A DNA stretch of 64,000 nt, from the NCBI RefSeq assembly GCF_000092865.1, contig NC_014151.1:1612001-1676000 (forward strand). The letters are read 5' to 3'. Under the pieces are notes generated by a model. It searched no databases. It saw nothing but the letters and a program-made list of their open reading frames with translations, and was not told the origin of the DNA. Shown piece after piece: positions 9,268-20,184 of the stretch. Numbering within the stretch: position 1 is the stretch's first letter; the number at the start of each line of letters is the position of its first letter. Origin of the DNA: Cellulomonas flavigena DSM 20109 (GTDB lineage: Bacteria > Actinomycetota > Actinomycetes > Actinomycetales > Cellulomonadaceae). The translations under genes were made by a program, and so were the position numbers.

Positions 9268-10053
9268 GTGACGGACCGCTGGGCGCCGGTGGCGCTGGTG
9301 CTGGTGTCGCACTCGCGTGCGCTCGCGGAGGGCACGGTGGAGGTGGCCGCGCAGATGGCGCCAGGCGTGCGCCTGGTCGCCGCGGGTGGCACGGACGACG
9401 GACGGCTGGGCACGAGCTTCGACCGCGTCGACACCGCCGTGCGCGATGCGACGAGCGACGGCCGGTCCGCGGTGGTGGTCGCCGACCTGGGGTCCGCGGT
9501 CCTGACGTCCGAGGCTGTCGTGGAGATGCTCGACGAGCACCTCGCCGCGCGTGTGCGGATCGCCGACGCGCCGTTCGTCGAGGGTGCCGTGGCTGCGGCG
9601 GTGACCGCGCACGGGAAGGCCGACCTGGCCGCGGTGCTCGCGTCCGCGCACGCCGCGGCGGCCACGTTCCGGCCGGCCCCCGGCGGCCCGGACGTGCCGT
9701 CGGCGCGCCCCGCGGCCGCGATCGAGTCCCTGGGGGCGGTGCCGGTAGCTGCCCCGCCGTCCGTGCCGGCGACGGCGCCGACCGTCGCGCCCGACGGCTC
9801 CGTGCAGGCCTCGGCGGCGCTGCGCAACCCGCTCGGGCTGCACGCCCGGCCGGCGGCGCTCATCGTGCGGATGCTCGCGCACTACGACGCCAGGGTCCAG
9901 GTGAACGGCGTGAACGCCGCGAGCGTCCTGGAGCTGATGAAGCTCGGGGCGACACGTGACGACGTGCTGACCATCACCGCACAGGGCCCGCAGGCGAGCG
10001 AGGCGGTCGAGCGGCTCGTCGCCGACGTCGAGGCCGGCTTCGGCGAGGTGTGA
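9268..10053 (+). CDS. dhaM: DhaM: PTS EIIA-like/HPr fusion phosphodonor for dihydroxyacetone kinase
   Basis: A 261-residue two-domain phosphotransferase. The N-terminal EIIA-mannose-type domain (about 1-135) has the active histidine in LVSHSRALAEG. A Pro/Ala-rich linker (about 135-180) leads to an HPr domain (about 185-261) whose active histidine is in NPLGLHARPA. It takes phosphate from the general PTS and rephosphorylates ADP held on DhaL. It lacks the enzyme I-like third domain of E. coli DhaM. The start is the GTG at 9268, preceded by GGGGGAGG. Confidence 0.93.
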   Translation: MTDRWAPVALVLVSHSRALAEGTVEVAAQMAPGVRLVAAGGTDDGRLGTSFDRVDTAVRDATSDGRSAVVVADLGSAVLTSEAVVEMLDEHLAARVRIADAPFVEGAVAAAVTAHGKADLAAVLASAHAAAATFRPAPGGPDVPSARPAAAIESLGAVPVAAPPSVPATAPTVAPDGSVQASAALRNPLGLHARPAALIVRMLAHYDARVQVNGVNAASVLELMKLGATRDDVLTITAQGPQASEAVERLVADVEAGFGEV

Positions 10054-10141
10054 CGCACGCGACGCCGTGCGCGAGGGTGCTCCGGCGTCCGCGGTGCCCG
10101 GCGGGCGCGGGTGATGGCCCGGCCGCGGCTAGCCTGGTCGG

Positions 10142-10540
10142 ATGAGCGCGCACCAGCCCGCCCCGACCCGGCCCAAGCGTTCGGCGAAGCCGCAGTTCAC
10201 GCAGATGACGCTGCTCCTCGAGGCGTTCGTCGTGGCCTTCGCGACGCTCGTCGCCTTCGGCCTGCGCGTCGCGCCCCCCGCGACCGTGTGGACGCTCGGG
10301 GGTGTGACGTTCCTGATCCTCGTGCTGCTGTCCGGGTACGTGGGCCGTCCCGGCGGCTACGTCGCCGGGACGCTCGCACAGCTGGCCGTGCTCGGCTTCG
10401 GCGTCCTCGTGCCGATGATGTACGGCGTCGGCGCGGTGTTCGTGGCGATGTGGTTCGTGTCGCTGCGCCTCGGCGGGCGCATCGACCGGGAGCGTGCCGA
10501 GTGGGACGCGGCGCACCCGGAGGGGCCCACGCCCGCCTGA
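10142..10540 (+). CDS. DUF4233 family membrane protein
   Basis: A 132-residue membrane protein with a polar, proline-rich N-terminus (about 1-20), three or four hydrophobic segments between residues 22 and 112, and a charged tail. Sequence and position before ndk match DUF4233, a family that in actinobacteria usually follows folC directly. Function unknown. The start is apparently leaderless: TAGCCT (10130-10135) ends six bases before the ATG and there is no Shine-Dalgarno. Confidence 0.8.
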   Translation: MSAHQPAPTRPKRSAKPQFTQMTLLLEAFVVAFATLVAFGLRVAPPATVWTLGGVTFLILVLLSGYVGRPGGYVAGTLAQLAVLGFGVLVPMMYGVGAVFVAMWFVSLRLGGRIDRERAEWDAAHPEGPTPA

Positions 10541-10593
10541 GACGGGTGCGCGGTGCGGGCGGCCGCGGGCCGTCCGCCGATAGGGTGACGGGC

Positions 10594-11028
10594 ATGACTG
10601 ACGCACCTGCACCGCAGCGCACTCTCGTCCTCGTCAAGCCCGACGGTGTGCGCCGGGGTCACGTCGGGGAGGTGCTGCGTCGCATCGAGGCGAAGGGCTA
10701 TACGCTCGTCGCCGTCGAGCTGCGGCACGCCGACGAGGCCCTGCTCGCCGAGCACTACGCCGAGCACGCCGGCAAGCCGTTCGTCGGTGCCCTCGTCGAC
10801 TTCATGCGCTCGGGCCCCGTGCTCGCGGCCGTCGTCGAGGGGCACCGCGTCATCGAGGGCTTCCGCTCGCTCGCCGGGGCGACCGACCCGACGGTCGCGG
10901 CCCCCGGCACGATCCGCGGCGACCTCGCCCGCGACTGGGGCACCAAGCTCATCGAGAACGTCGTGCACGGCTCGGACGGCGAGGAGTCCGCGGCGCGCGA
11001 GATCGCCCTCTGGTTCCCCGCGCTCTGA
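10594..11028 (+). CDS. ndk: Nucleoside diphosphate kinase
   Basis: A 144-residue enzyme equalising NTP pools by phosphate transfer through a histidine. The N-terminal [13 protein letters not shown] (about 10-22) is diagnostic. The usual catalytic motif region is seen as [13 protein letters not shown] (about 122-134), with the active His in VHGSD. Length is typical. I chose the ATG at 10594, which is preceded by TAGGGT ending seven bases upstream; this suggests a leaderless or nearly leaderless transcript separate from dhaM. A strong terminator hairpin follows. Confidence 0.96.
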   Translation: MTDAPAPQRTLVLVKPDGVRRGHVGEVLRRIEAKGYTLVAVELRHADEALLAEHYAEHAGKPFVGALVDFMRSGPVLAAVVEGHRVIEGFRSLAGATDPTVAAPGTIRGDLARDWGTKLIENVVHGSDGEESAAREIALWFPAL

Positions 11029-11050
11029 CCCACCGGTCCTCGGGCGGACC

Positions 11051-11086
11051 GTGCGGGGGTGCCGTCGCACGACGGCACCCCCGCAC
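11051..11086 (+). terminator. Hairpin terminator after ndk
   Basis: A perfect inverted repeat with 17-base arms, GTGCGGGGGTGCCGTCG and its complement, separated by two bases (effectively a four-base loop). It has no following T-run, as is common for terminators in GC-rich actinobacteria. It separates ndk from the smc promoter. Confidence 0.8.
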
Positions 11087-11158
11087 GCCGTCCCGAGGGC
11101 GCGCCGCGTCGTGCCGCACGTGCGCGGGGAGGGTGCCGACGTTGCCTAGGCTGCCTAC

Positions 11159-14100
11159 GTGCACCTCAAGACCCTGACCCTGCGCGGGTTCAAGTCGTTC
11201 GCCTCGGCGACGACCCTGAGCTTCGAGCCGGGCATCACGTGCGTCGTGGGGCCGAACGGCTCGGGCAAGTCGAACGTCGTCGACGCGCTCGCCTGGGTCA
11301 TGGGGGAGCAGGGCGCCAAGTCCCTGCGCGGCGGCAAGATGGAGGACGTCATCTTCGCCGGCACGTCCGGCCGCCCGCCGCTGGGCCGCGCCGAGGTGTC
11401 GTTGACGATCGACAACACGGACGGTGCGCTGCCGATCGAGTACTCCGAGGTCACGATCTCCCGCACGCTGTTCCGCAACGGCGGCTCGGAGTACGCGATC
11501 AACGGGCGCGCGTGCCGGTTGCTCGACATCCAGGACCTGCTGTCCGACTCCGGTCTGGGCCGTGAGATGCACGTCATCGTCGGGCAGGGGCAGCTCGACG
11601 CCGTGCTCCGCGCGACGCCCGAGGAACGCCGCGGGTTCATCGAGGAGGCCGCGGGCGTCCTCAAGCACCGCAAGCGCAAGGAGAAGGCCCTGCGCAAGCT
11701 CGACGCGATGCAGGGCAACCTCACGCGCCTCGGCGACCTCACGGCCGAGATCCGCCGCCAGCTCGGACCGCTGGGCCGGCAGGCCGAGGTCGCGCGCAAG
11801 GCCGCGGTCGTGCAGGCGGACCTGCGGGACTCGCGCGCACGTCTCCTCGCCGACGACCTCGCGCAGCTGCGCGCCCGGCTCGAGCAGGAGATCGCCGACG
11901 AGTCCGCGGTGCGCGAGCGCCGCGAGCTGGTCGAGGGGGAGCTCGCCGAGGCGCGTGCCCGGCTCGGTGCGCTCGAGCGGGAGGCCGCGGAGGCCGCTCC
12001 CGCCGTGAGCGAGGCCGGGGAGGTCTGGTACCGCCTGTCCTCGCTGCGCGAGCGCGTGCGTGGGACCGCGTCCCTCGCCGCGGACCGTGCGCGTCTGCTC
12101 GGCACGGCGTCCGCCGAGCGCACCGGCGGGCAGGACCCCGCCGATCTCGAGGCCCAGGCCGAGCGGGTGCGTCGCGCCGAGGCCGAGCTCGCCGCCGAGG
12201 TCGACCTCGCGCGCACCGCCGTCGCCGCCGCGGGTGCGGCGCGGCAGGAGGCGGAGACCGCCGCCGCCGCCGCCGAACGCGCGCTGGCCGATCTGCAGCG
12301 GGCGGCGGCGGACCGCCGGGAGGGCGTCGCGAGGCTCGCAGGGCAGGTGGCCGCACGCCGCAGCCGGGTCGAGGCGACCGAGGCCGAGATCGGCCGCCTG
12401 CGCGAGAGCCTCGCGGCCGCCGAGGAGCGTGCCCGCGAGGCGACCACCCGGTTCGCCGCGCTCGAGACCCAGGTGGCGGGTGTCGAGGAGGGCGAGGAGG
12501 GCCTCGATGCCGAGCACGAGGCGGCGGCCGAGGCCCTGGACGCGGCCACGGAGCGCGTCGCGTCCCTCGAGGAGGAGCTGCGCGCCGCCGAGCGCGAGCG
12601 CGACCAGCAGACGTCGCGCGCCGAGACCCTCGAGCTGTCGTTGGACCGCAAGGACGGCGCCGGGGCGCTGCTCGCGGCCGACGGGCTGCCGGGTGTCGTC
12701 GGGTCCGTCGCGGCGCTGCTGAGCGTGGACGCGCGCGACGAGGAGGCGATCGTCGCCGCGCTGGGTGCCGTGGCCGACGCGGTCGCCGTCGAGTCGGTGG
12801 ACGCGGCTGTCGACGCGATCCGGCACCTGCGCACCGAGGACGCAGGCCGCGCGACGCTCATGGTCGCCGGCGCCGGCGAGGTCGCGGTCGCCGACCTGCC
12901 GTCCGGGGTCGAGCGCGCCGTCGACCTCGTGCAGGCCCCGGCTGCGGTGCGAGACGCGGTGCGCGCGCTGCTCGCCGACGTCGTCGTCGTCGACGACCTC
13001 GCCGCCGCGCGCCCCCTGGTCGCCTCCCACCCCCACCTCGTCGTCGCGACGCGCGCCGGCGACGTCCTGTCCCGCTTCCGCGCGTCGGGTGGGTCGGCGT
13101 CCGCGCCGAGCGCGCTGCACCTGCAGGGAGCGCTCGACGCCGCGCGGGCCGCCGCGGCCACGGCCACGGCCGCCGCCGAGCGGCTGCGCTTCGATCTGAC
13201 GGCCGCGCGCGACGCGCGCGCCGCCGCGCAGGCCGAGGTGGACGCGACGCTCGACCGCCTCAACGAGTCCGACGCCGCGCTGGCGGCCGTCGCCGAGCAG
13301 CTCGGCCACCTGGGGTCGGCCGCGCGCGCGGCGCGTGCGGAGGCCGAGCGGGTGCAGCGCTCCCTCGACGCGGCGGGCACGACGCTCGCCGAGGACCACA
13401 CGACGCTCGCCGAGCTCACCGCGCGGCTCGCGGCCGTCGAGGTCGCACCGGAGGACTCCGAGGCGTCGATCGCGCAGGCCACGGGGCGACGGGACGCGAC
13501 GGCCGCCGAGGCGACGGCGGCACGCGGTCGGGAGACCGAGGCTCGCCTGACGCTGCGCACGGGGGAGGAGCGGGCGCGTGCGCTGGCCGGACGCGCCGAG
13601 TCGCTCGAGCGCGCGGCGGCGTCCGAGCGCGCGGCACGTGAGAAGGCCGCGCGTCGGCAGGAGGAGCGCGCCCGGCAGGCGGCCGTCGCGCTCGCCGTGC
13701 ACACCGCCGCCGTGCACACCGGCGGGCTGCTCGACCGTGCGCTGCGTCGCGCGTCCGACGCGCGGGACGCCGCCGAGGCGGCACGCGCCGAGCGGGACGC
13801 GGCGCTCGCGGCGGTCCGCACCCGCGTCGACGGGCTCGCGCGCGACCTCGCCGAGCTCACCGACGTCGCGCACAAGGACGAGGTCGCGCGCGCCGAGCAG
13901 CGGCTGCGCATCGAGCAGCTCGAGACGCGCGCCGTCGAGGAGCTCGGTCTGGACCCGCAGGTGCTCCTCGACGAGTTCGGCCCGCACCGCGACGTGCCCG
14001 TCGTCCCCGTGCCCGGCGCGGAGCCGGACGAGGACGCGCCGACCGCCGTGCCGTACGTGCGCGCCGAGCAGGAGAAGCGGCTGCGCGCCGCCGAGCGCGC

Positions 14101-14719
14101 GCTGGCGCTGCTCGGCAAGGTCAACCCGCTCGCGCTCGAGGAGTTCGCCGCGCTCGAGGAGCGGCACCAGTTCCTCGTCGAGCAGCTCGCCGACCTCAAG
14201 AAGTCGCGCGCGGACCTCCTGGAGATCGTCAAGGACATCGACGAGCGCGTCGAGCGGGTGTTCTCGGACGCCTACCGCGACACCGCGGCGGCGTTCGACG
14301 ACGTGTTCCCGCGGCTGTTCCCGGGCGGTGAGGGCCGGCTCGTCCTCACCGACCCGGACGACATGCTCACCACGGGCATCGAGGTCGAGGCGCGGCCTGC
14401 GGGCAAGAAGGTCAAGCGGCTCTCGCTGCTGTCCGGCGGCGAGCGCTCCCTGACGGCCGTCGCGCTGCTGGTCGCCATCTTCAAGGCCCGGCCCAGCCCG
14501 TTCTACGTCATGGACGAGGTCGAGGCCGCGCTCGACGACGCCAACCTCGGCCGTCTGCTGGGGATCTTCCGCGAGCTGCAGGAGGACTCCCAGCTCATCG
14601 TCGTGACGCACCAGAAGCGCACGATGGAGATCGCCGACGCGCTGTACGGCGTGACGATGCGGGGCGACGGCGTGACGACGGTCATCAGCCAGCGCATGGC
14701 GGAGGACGTGCCGGCGTAG
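11159..14719 (+). CDS. smc: Chromosome segregation ATPase SMC
   Basis: An 1186-residue SMC protein that forms condensin-like rings with ScpAB to organise the chromosome. Walker A GPNGSGKS is at residues 31-38. Long Ala/Glu/Arg-rich coiled coils cover about 170-500 and 670-1000, the hinge about 510-650, and the C-terminal head has the signature LSGGE near 1091-1095 followed by Walker B YVMDEVEAALDD. All catalytic parts are present. The GTG at 11159 follows TAGGCT (11147-11152) by six bases, indicating a leaderless mRNA. smc-ftsY adjacency is standard in this phylum. Confidence 0.97.
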   Translation: MHLKTLTLRGFKSFASATTLSFEPGITCVVGPNGSGKSNVVDALAWVMGEQGAKSLRGGKMEDVIFAGTSGRPPLGRAEVSLTIDNTDGALPIEYSEVTISRTLFRNGGSEYAINGRACRLLDIQDLLSDSGLGREMHVIVGQGQLDAVLRATPEERRGFIEEAAGVLKHRKRKEKALRKLDAMQGNLTRLGDLTAEIRRQLGPLGRQAEVARKAAVVQADLRDSRARLLADDLAQLRARLEQEIADESAVRERRELVEGELAEARARLGALEREAAEAAPAVSEAGEVWYRLSSLRERVRGTASLAADRARLLGTASAERTGGQDPADLEAQAERVRRAEAELAAEVDLARTAVAAAGAARQEAETAAAAAERALADLQRAAADRREGVARLAGQVAARRSRVEATEAEIGRLRESLAAAEERAREATTRFAALETQVAGVEEGEEGLDAEHEAAAEALDAATERVASLEEELRAAERERDQQTSRAETLELSLDRKDGAGALLAADGLPGVVGSVAALLSVDARDEEAIVAALGAVADAVAVESVDAAVDAIRHLRTEDAGRATLMVAGAGEVAVADLPSGVERAVDLVQAPAAVRDAVRALLADVVVVDDLAAARPLVASHPHLVVATRAGDVLSRFRASGGSASAPSALHLQGALDAARAAAATATAAAERLRFDLTAARDARAAAQAEVDATLDRLNESDAALAAVAEQLGHLGSAARAARAEAERVQRSLDAAGTTLAEDHTTLAELTARLAAVEVAPEDSEASIAQATGRRDATAAEATAARGRETEARLTLRTGEERARALAGRAESLERAAASERAAREKAARRQEERARQAAVALAVHTAAVHTGGLLDRALRRASDARDAAEAARAERDAALAAVRTRVDGLARDLAELTDVAHKDEVARAEQRLRIEQLETRAVEELGLDPQVLLDEFGPHRDVPVVPVPGAEPDEDAPTAVPYVRAEQEKRLRAAERALALLGKVNPLALEEFAALEERHQFLVEQLADLKKSRADLLEIVKDIDERVERVFSDAYRDTAAAFDDVFPRLFPGGEGRLVLTDPDDMLTTGIEVEARPAGKKVKRLSLLSGGERSLTAVALLVAIFKARPSPFYVMDEVEAALDDANLGRLLGIFRELQEDSQLIVVTHQKRTMEIADALYGVTMRGDGVTTVISQRMAEDVPA

Positions 14720-14723
14720 GGGC

Positions 14724-14767
14724 GGCCGCCCGCCGCAGGACCCGCGCGGGCCGAGCGGGCGGCGGGC
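14724..14767 (+). terminator. Possible hairpin terminator after smc
   Basis: CCGCCCGC near 14727-14734 can pair with GCGGGCGG near 14755-14762, with a further small palindrome CCCGCGCGGG in the loop. It lies just behind the smc stop and no T-run follows. In DNA this GC-rich such pairings arise easily, so the call is tentative. Confidence 0.35.
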
Positions 14768-14871
14768 GTGTCGGCGCGGCCGGGTGACGCCGTGTGAAGG
14801 TTGTGCGCGGGTTCGGCCCGACGGTCGTGCGTCGCCGGGCGACGGCCACGCGGGCGTCGGACACTGGGAGC

Positions 14872-15210
14872 GTGGCCGTCGTGATCTGGATCCTGCTGTC
14901 CCTGCTCGCCGCTGCCGCGGTGCTCGTCCTGGTGTCCTCGCGTTCCGACGAGGACGGACCATGGCGCACCTTCCGTCGCGGGTGGAAGGCCCGTCGCGAC
15001 CCCGACCCCGAGCAGGCGGCCGCCGCCCGCGCGGCGTCCGCTGCACCGGTCGACCTGTCGCTCGCCGACTTCCTGCGGGCGACCGCGTCGGAGGGGGACG
15101 GCTACCTGAACCCCGACGACCTCGTCGAGAACGTGCGCCACGCCACGGAGCGGGCGACGGCCGTCGTGCGGCCGCGCCGCGGCCGGGAGCTGCACCGCAC
15201 GTCGCGCTGA
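14872..15210 (+). CDS. Small membrane-anchored hypothetical protein
   Basis: A 112-residue protein with one hydrophobic segment at the N-terminus (about residues 2-20, VVIWILLSLLAAAAVLVLV) followed by a charged cytoplasmic-type domain. A conserved-looking block DLSLADFLRATASEGDGYL lies near 65-83. I do not recognise a family. The GTG at 14872 is chosen because GACACT ends six bases upstream, the leaderless pattern seen elsewhere here; an alternative GTG at 14881 would sit ten bases after GGGAG, and a longer frame begins at 14794. Its place between smc and ftsY hints at an envelope role, but this is only context. Confidence 0.6.
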   Translation: MAVVIWILLSLLAAAAVLVLVSSRSDEDGPWRTFRRGWKARRDPDPEQAAAARAASAAPVDLSLADFLRATASEGDGYLNPDDLVENVRHATERATAVVRPRRGRELHRTSR

Positions 15211-15314
15211 CGGCGCGGGGTCCGGCGTCGCCGCGCGGTCCCGCGTCGTGACGTGAGACGCGGCACGCGGGCCTCGGGTCGCCCGGAGGCCGCGGCGCCC
15301 GACAGACTGTCCAC

Positions 15315-16514
15315 GTGGACAACGAACTCCTGCCCTACCTCGTCGGTGCCCCCGTGCTCGTGGCGGCGGCCGCGGCAGTCCTCCTCGGACGCCGTCGCCG
15401 GTCCGACGCCCCGCCGCAGGCCGGCACGGAGCCGACGGGCGACGGCGCGGCGCCGCCGGTCGTCACCGCACCCGAGGCGCCCGCCCCCGTCGACGGCGCC
15501 GCGGCGCCCACCGCCGGCCCCGACGACCTGGTCGTGCCCGACGACCTGGCGGCGCCGCCTCTGGAGACGCCCGAGCCCACCGCCGGCCGGCTGCGCCGCC
15601 TGCGCGAGCGGCTCGCGCGCTCGGGATCGCCGCTGGGGACCCGCCTGCTGGGCGTGCTGTCGCGCGACCACCTCACCGAGGACGACTGGGACGAGCTCGA
15701 GGAGACGCTCCTGCTCGCCGACGTCGGTGCGGGGCCCACGGACGAGCTCATCGACGCGCTGCGCACGCGCGTGCGCGTCGACGGCCTGCGCGACGGCGAG
15801 CAGGCGCGCGCGGTGCTGCGCGAGCAGCTCCTCGCGCTCGTCGACCCGAGTCTCGACCGGACGCTCGCCACGGAGCCGACGACGGCCGAGGACGGGCAGC
15901 GACTCCCCGCGGTCGTGCTCGTGGTCGGGGTCAACGGCACCGGCAAGACCACGACGGTCGGCAAGCTCGCGCGTGTGCTGGTGGCGGACGGCCGCCGCGT
16001 GGTGCTCGGGGCCGCGGACACGTTCCGTGCCGCTGCCGCCGACCAGCTCCAGACGTGGGGCTCACGCGTCGGGGTCCCGACCGTCCGTTCCGACCGGGAC
16101 GGCGCCGACCCGGCCGCGGTGGCCTTCGACGCCGTGCGCACCGGTGTCGCCGACGGCGCGGACGTCGTGCTCGTCGACACCGCGGGGCGCCTGCAGAACA
16201 AGGCGGGCCTCATGGACGAGCTCGGCAAGATCACGCGCGTCATCACGCGCACCGCGCCCCTGTCCGAGGTGCTCCTGGTGCTCGACGCGACGACGGGCCA
16301 GAACGGGCTCAACCAGGCCCGCGTGTTCGGGGAGGTGGCCGGCGTCACCGGCATCGTGCTCACCAAGCTCGACGGCACCGCCAAGGGCGGCATCGTCGTG
16401 GCCGTGCAGCGCGAGCTCGGGGTGCCCGTGAAGCTGGTGGGCCTCGGCGAGGGACCGGACGACCTGGCGCCGTTCGACCCCGAGGCATTCGTCGACGGGC
16501 TCCTGCAGACCTGA
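15315..16514 (+). CDS. ftsY: Signal recognition particle receptor FtsY
   Basis: A 399-residue SRP-receptor GTPase that docks ribosome-SRP complexes at the membrane. An N-terminal hydrophobic segment (about 6-24) is followed by a Pro/Ala/Asp-rich acidic linker (about 30-95), then the NG domain: P-loop GVNGTGKTT near 205-213, DTAGRLQNK near 290-298, and the specificity motif TKLDGTAKGG near 350-359. The membrane-proximal segment is typical of actinobacterial FtsY. The GTG at 15315 follows CAGACT by six bases with no Shine-Dalgarno, consistent with leaderless translation. Confidence 0.96.
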   Translation: MDNELLPYLVGAPVLVAAAAAVLLGRRRRSDAPPQAGTEPTGDGAAPPVVTAPEAPAPVDGAAAPTAGPDDLVVPDDLAAPPLETPEPTAGRLRRLRERLARSGSPLGTRLLGVLSRDHLTEDDWDELEETLLLADVGAGPTDELIDALRTRVRVDGLRDGEQARAVLREQLLALVDPSLDRTLATEPTTAEDGQRLPAVVLVVGVNGTGKTTTVGKLARVLVADGRRVVLGAADTFRAAAADQLQTWGSRVGVPTVRSDRDGADPAAVAFDAVRTGVADGADVVLVDTAGRLQNKAGLMDELGKITRVITRTAPLSEVLLVLDATTGQNGLNQARVFGEVAGVTGIVLTKLDGTAKGGIVVAVQRELGVPVKLVGLGEGPDDLAPFDPEAFVDGLLQT

Positions 16515-16593
16515 CGCGCGAACGGGACGAACCCTCCCGGACGCTGGACATCCGCCCAGCACGAAACCCGATGTTTACGCGGTGATGTCGGCT

Positions 16594-16609
16594 GTCACAC
16601 GCGTGTAAC
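16594..16609 (+). promoter_or_regulatory. GlnR-type nitrogen-control box upstream of amtB
   Basis: GTCAC-N6-GTAAC matches the half-site pair GTNAC-N6-GNAAC described for the actinobacterial nitrogen regulator GlnR. It lies 80 bp before the amtB ATG, in the only substantial gap of the ftsY-amtB-glnK-glnD run. This suggests induction of amtB-glnK(-glnD) in nitrogen limitation. A second full site was not found; a lone GAAAC at 16627-16631 lies downstream. Confidence 0.6.
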
Positions 16610-16688
16610 GCCCGTGCCGGTCCTGTGAAACCGCCCCGCTCCACAGTTGTCCCCGTCCGGCCGCCCGGCTGGCGAGGGGAGTGCAGAC

Positions 16689-18337
<1,649 letters not shown>

Positions 18338-18358
18338 GCGCCGGGTCGTAGCGCGCAG

Positions 18359-20155
18359 ATGACGACCGGACGGCCGCCCGCGGGGGGCGCGGCCGGGTCG
18401 CCGCAGCAGCCGCAGGTCCCGCACCCCCCCGGGGTGCGGGACCTGCGGGCTGCGAGGCTCGACCTGGCGGCACGGATGATGGCACCGGGCAGTGACGGCG
18501 TGGCACGCCGTCGAGCCGTGGCCGACCTGGTGGTCGGCGCACTGGCCCGGCTGTGGACGGAGGCGACCGAGGGGCGCGACGTGCAGGGCGTCGCACTGGG
18601 CGTCGTCGGGAGCGTGGGGCGCGGCGACGCGAGCCCGGTGTCGGACCTCGACCTGCTGCTGGTCCACGAGGGACGGGGGCACTCGGCCGAGGAGCTCGCC
18701 CGCCTCGCCGAGCGCCTGTGGTACCCGATCTGGGACGCGGGGCTCGACCTCGACCACTCGGTGCGCTCGCTCGCGCAGTGCCGGCAGGTGGCGTCGAAGG
18801 ACCTGCCGGCGGCGGTCGGGCTCCTCGAGCTGCAGCCCGTCGCGGGTGACGGGGTGGTCATCGCCCGCGCGACGTCGGCGCTGCTGGCCGACTGGCGCTC
18901 GGCCGCGCGCCGCCGGCTGCCCGAGCTGCTGTCGTCGACGCGGCAGCGGGCCGACCGGCACGGTGAGCTGGCGTACCTCATCGAGCCGGACCTCAAGGAG
19001 GCGCGCGGCGGCATCCGGGACGCGGTCGTGCTGTCGGCGCTCGCCGCGACATGGCTCACCGACCGACCGCACGGCGCGGTCGACCACGCGTACGCACACC
19101 TGCTCGACGTCCGCGACGCGGTGCAGGTGGTCACGCGCCGCCACACCAACCGCCTGTTGCAGGCCGACCAGGACGAGGTGGCCTCGCTCGTCGGGTTCGA
19201 CGACCGCGACGACCTGCTCGCCTCGATCGCGGAGGCCGGGCGGGTCATCTCCTACGCGCTGGACACCACGGCGCGCAACGCGCGCCAGGCGCTGCAGCGC
19301 CCCGCGCGCACGCCCATGATCGTGCGCGGGAGGCGCACGCCGCCGCGTCTGCGCACGATCGCCGAAGGGCTCGTCGAGCACGACGGCGAGATCGTGCTCG
19401 CGGTCGACGCGCGTCCGGCCGAGGACCCGGTGCTGTCGCTGCGGGCGGCGGCGACCGCGACCCGCACGGGCCTCGTCCTGTCGCCGGTCACCGTCGCGAG
19501 CCTCGAGGCGACACCGCCCCTGCCGACGCCGTGGCCGCGCGCCGCGCGTCAGCACCTCGTGCACCTGCTCGGCTCGGGCGCGGCCCAGGTTCCCGTGTGG
19601 GAGGCGCTCGACCTCGCGGGCGTCGCGACCACGTGGATCCCCGAGTGGGCGGGGGTGCGCAACCGTCCGCAGCGCTCGGCGATCCACCGGCACACGGTCG
19701 ACCGGCACCTGATCGAGACCGTCGCGCGCGCCGGCCGGGACCGGCGGGCCGTCGAGACGCCGGAGACCCTGCTGCTCGCGGCGCTGCTGCACGACATCGG
19801 CAAGCGGGCGGGTGCCGGCGACCACTCGGTCGAGGGTGCGCGGCTCGCCGGGCCGATCGTCGCGCGCATGGGCTTCGGCCCGGAGGTCGCGGCGGACGTG
19901 ACGCGGCTCGTGCGCGAGCACCTCACGCTGTCCGAGCTCGCGACGACGGCGGACCACGAGGATCCGCTGACCGTCGCGCGGCTCCTCGACGCCGTCGACC
20001 ACCGCGCGGACCTGCTCGCCCTGCTGCGCGCGCTCACCGAGGCCGACGCGTCGGCCGCGGGGCCCGCGGCGTGGACGGCGTGGCGCGCGGCGCTCGTCGA
20101 CGACCTCGCCGCCCGGGCCACGCGCGCGCTGGCGGGTACCCTGGGACGTCCGTAG
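18359..20155 (+). CDS. glnD: PII nucleotidyltransferase GlnD, short form without ACT domains
   Basis: A 598-residue GlnD. The nucleotidyltransferase motif [17 protein letters not shown] is near residues 82-98 and the HD phosphohydrolase motif [10 protein letters not shown] near 476-485, so both addition and removal of the nucleotide from GlnK look possible. The chain ends about 50 residues after the HD domain. The usual C-terminal pair of glutamine-sensing ACT domains, which brings GlnD to roughly 780-900 residues in most bacteria, is absent, and only 29 bp separate the stop from ffh. No frameshifted ACT coding was seen. Signal sensing must therefore differ or be lost. Confidence 0.88.
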   Translation: MTTGRPPAGGAAGSPQQPQVPHPPGVRDLRAARLDLAARMMAPGSDGVARRRAVADLVVGALARLWTEATEGRDVQGVALGVVGSVGRGDASPVSDLDLLLVHEGRGHSAEELARLAERLWYPIWDAGLDLDHSVRSLAQCRQVASKDLPAAVGLLELQPVAGDGVVIARATSALLADWRSAARRRLPELLSSTRQRADRHGELAYLIEPDLKEARGGIRDAVVLSALAATWLTDRPHGAVDHAYAHLLDVRDAVQVVTRRHTNRLLQADQDEVASLVGFDDRDDLLASIAEAGRVISYALDTTARNARQALQRPARTPMIVRGRRTPPRLRTIAEGLVEHDGEIVLAVDARPAEDPVLSLRAAATATRTGLVLSPVTVASLEATPPLPTPWPRAARQHLVHLLGSGAAQVPVWEALDLAGVATTWIPEWAGVRNRPQRSAIHRHTVDRHLIETVARAGRDRRAVETPETLLLAALLHDIGKRAGAGDHSVEGARLAGPIVARMGFGPEVAADVTRLVREHLTLSELATTADHEDPLTVARLLDAVDHRADLLALLRALTEADASAAGPAAWTAWRAALVDDLAARATRALAGTLGRP

Positions 20156-20184
20156 CCGTCCCGCCGACCACCGCGAGGCCCAGC

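Noticed and set aside
10949-15322. Minus-strand open frame of about 1450 codons opposite smc and ftsY
   Set aside because: Shadow of smc; repetitive Arg/Gly/Leu content, no start signal, no family resemblance.
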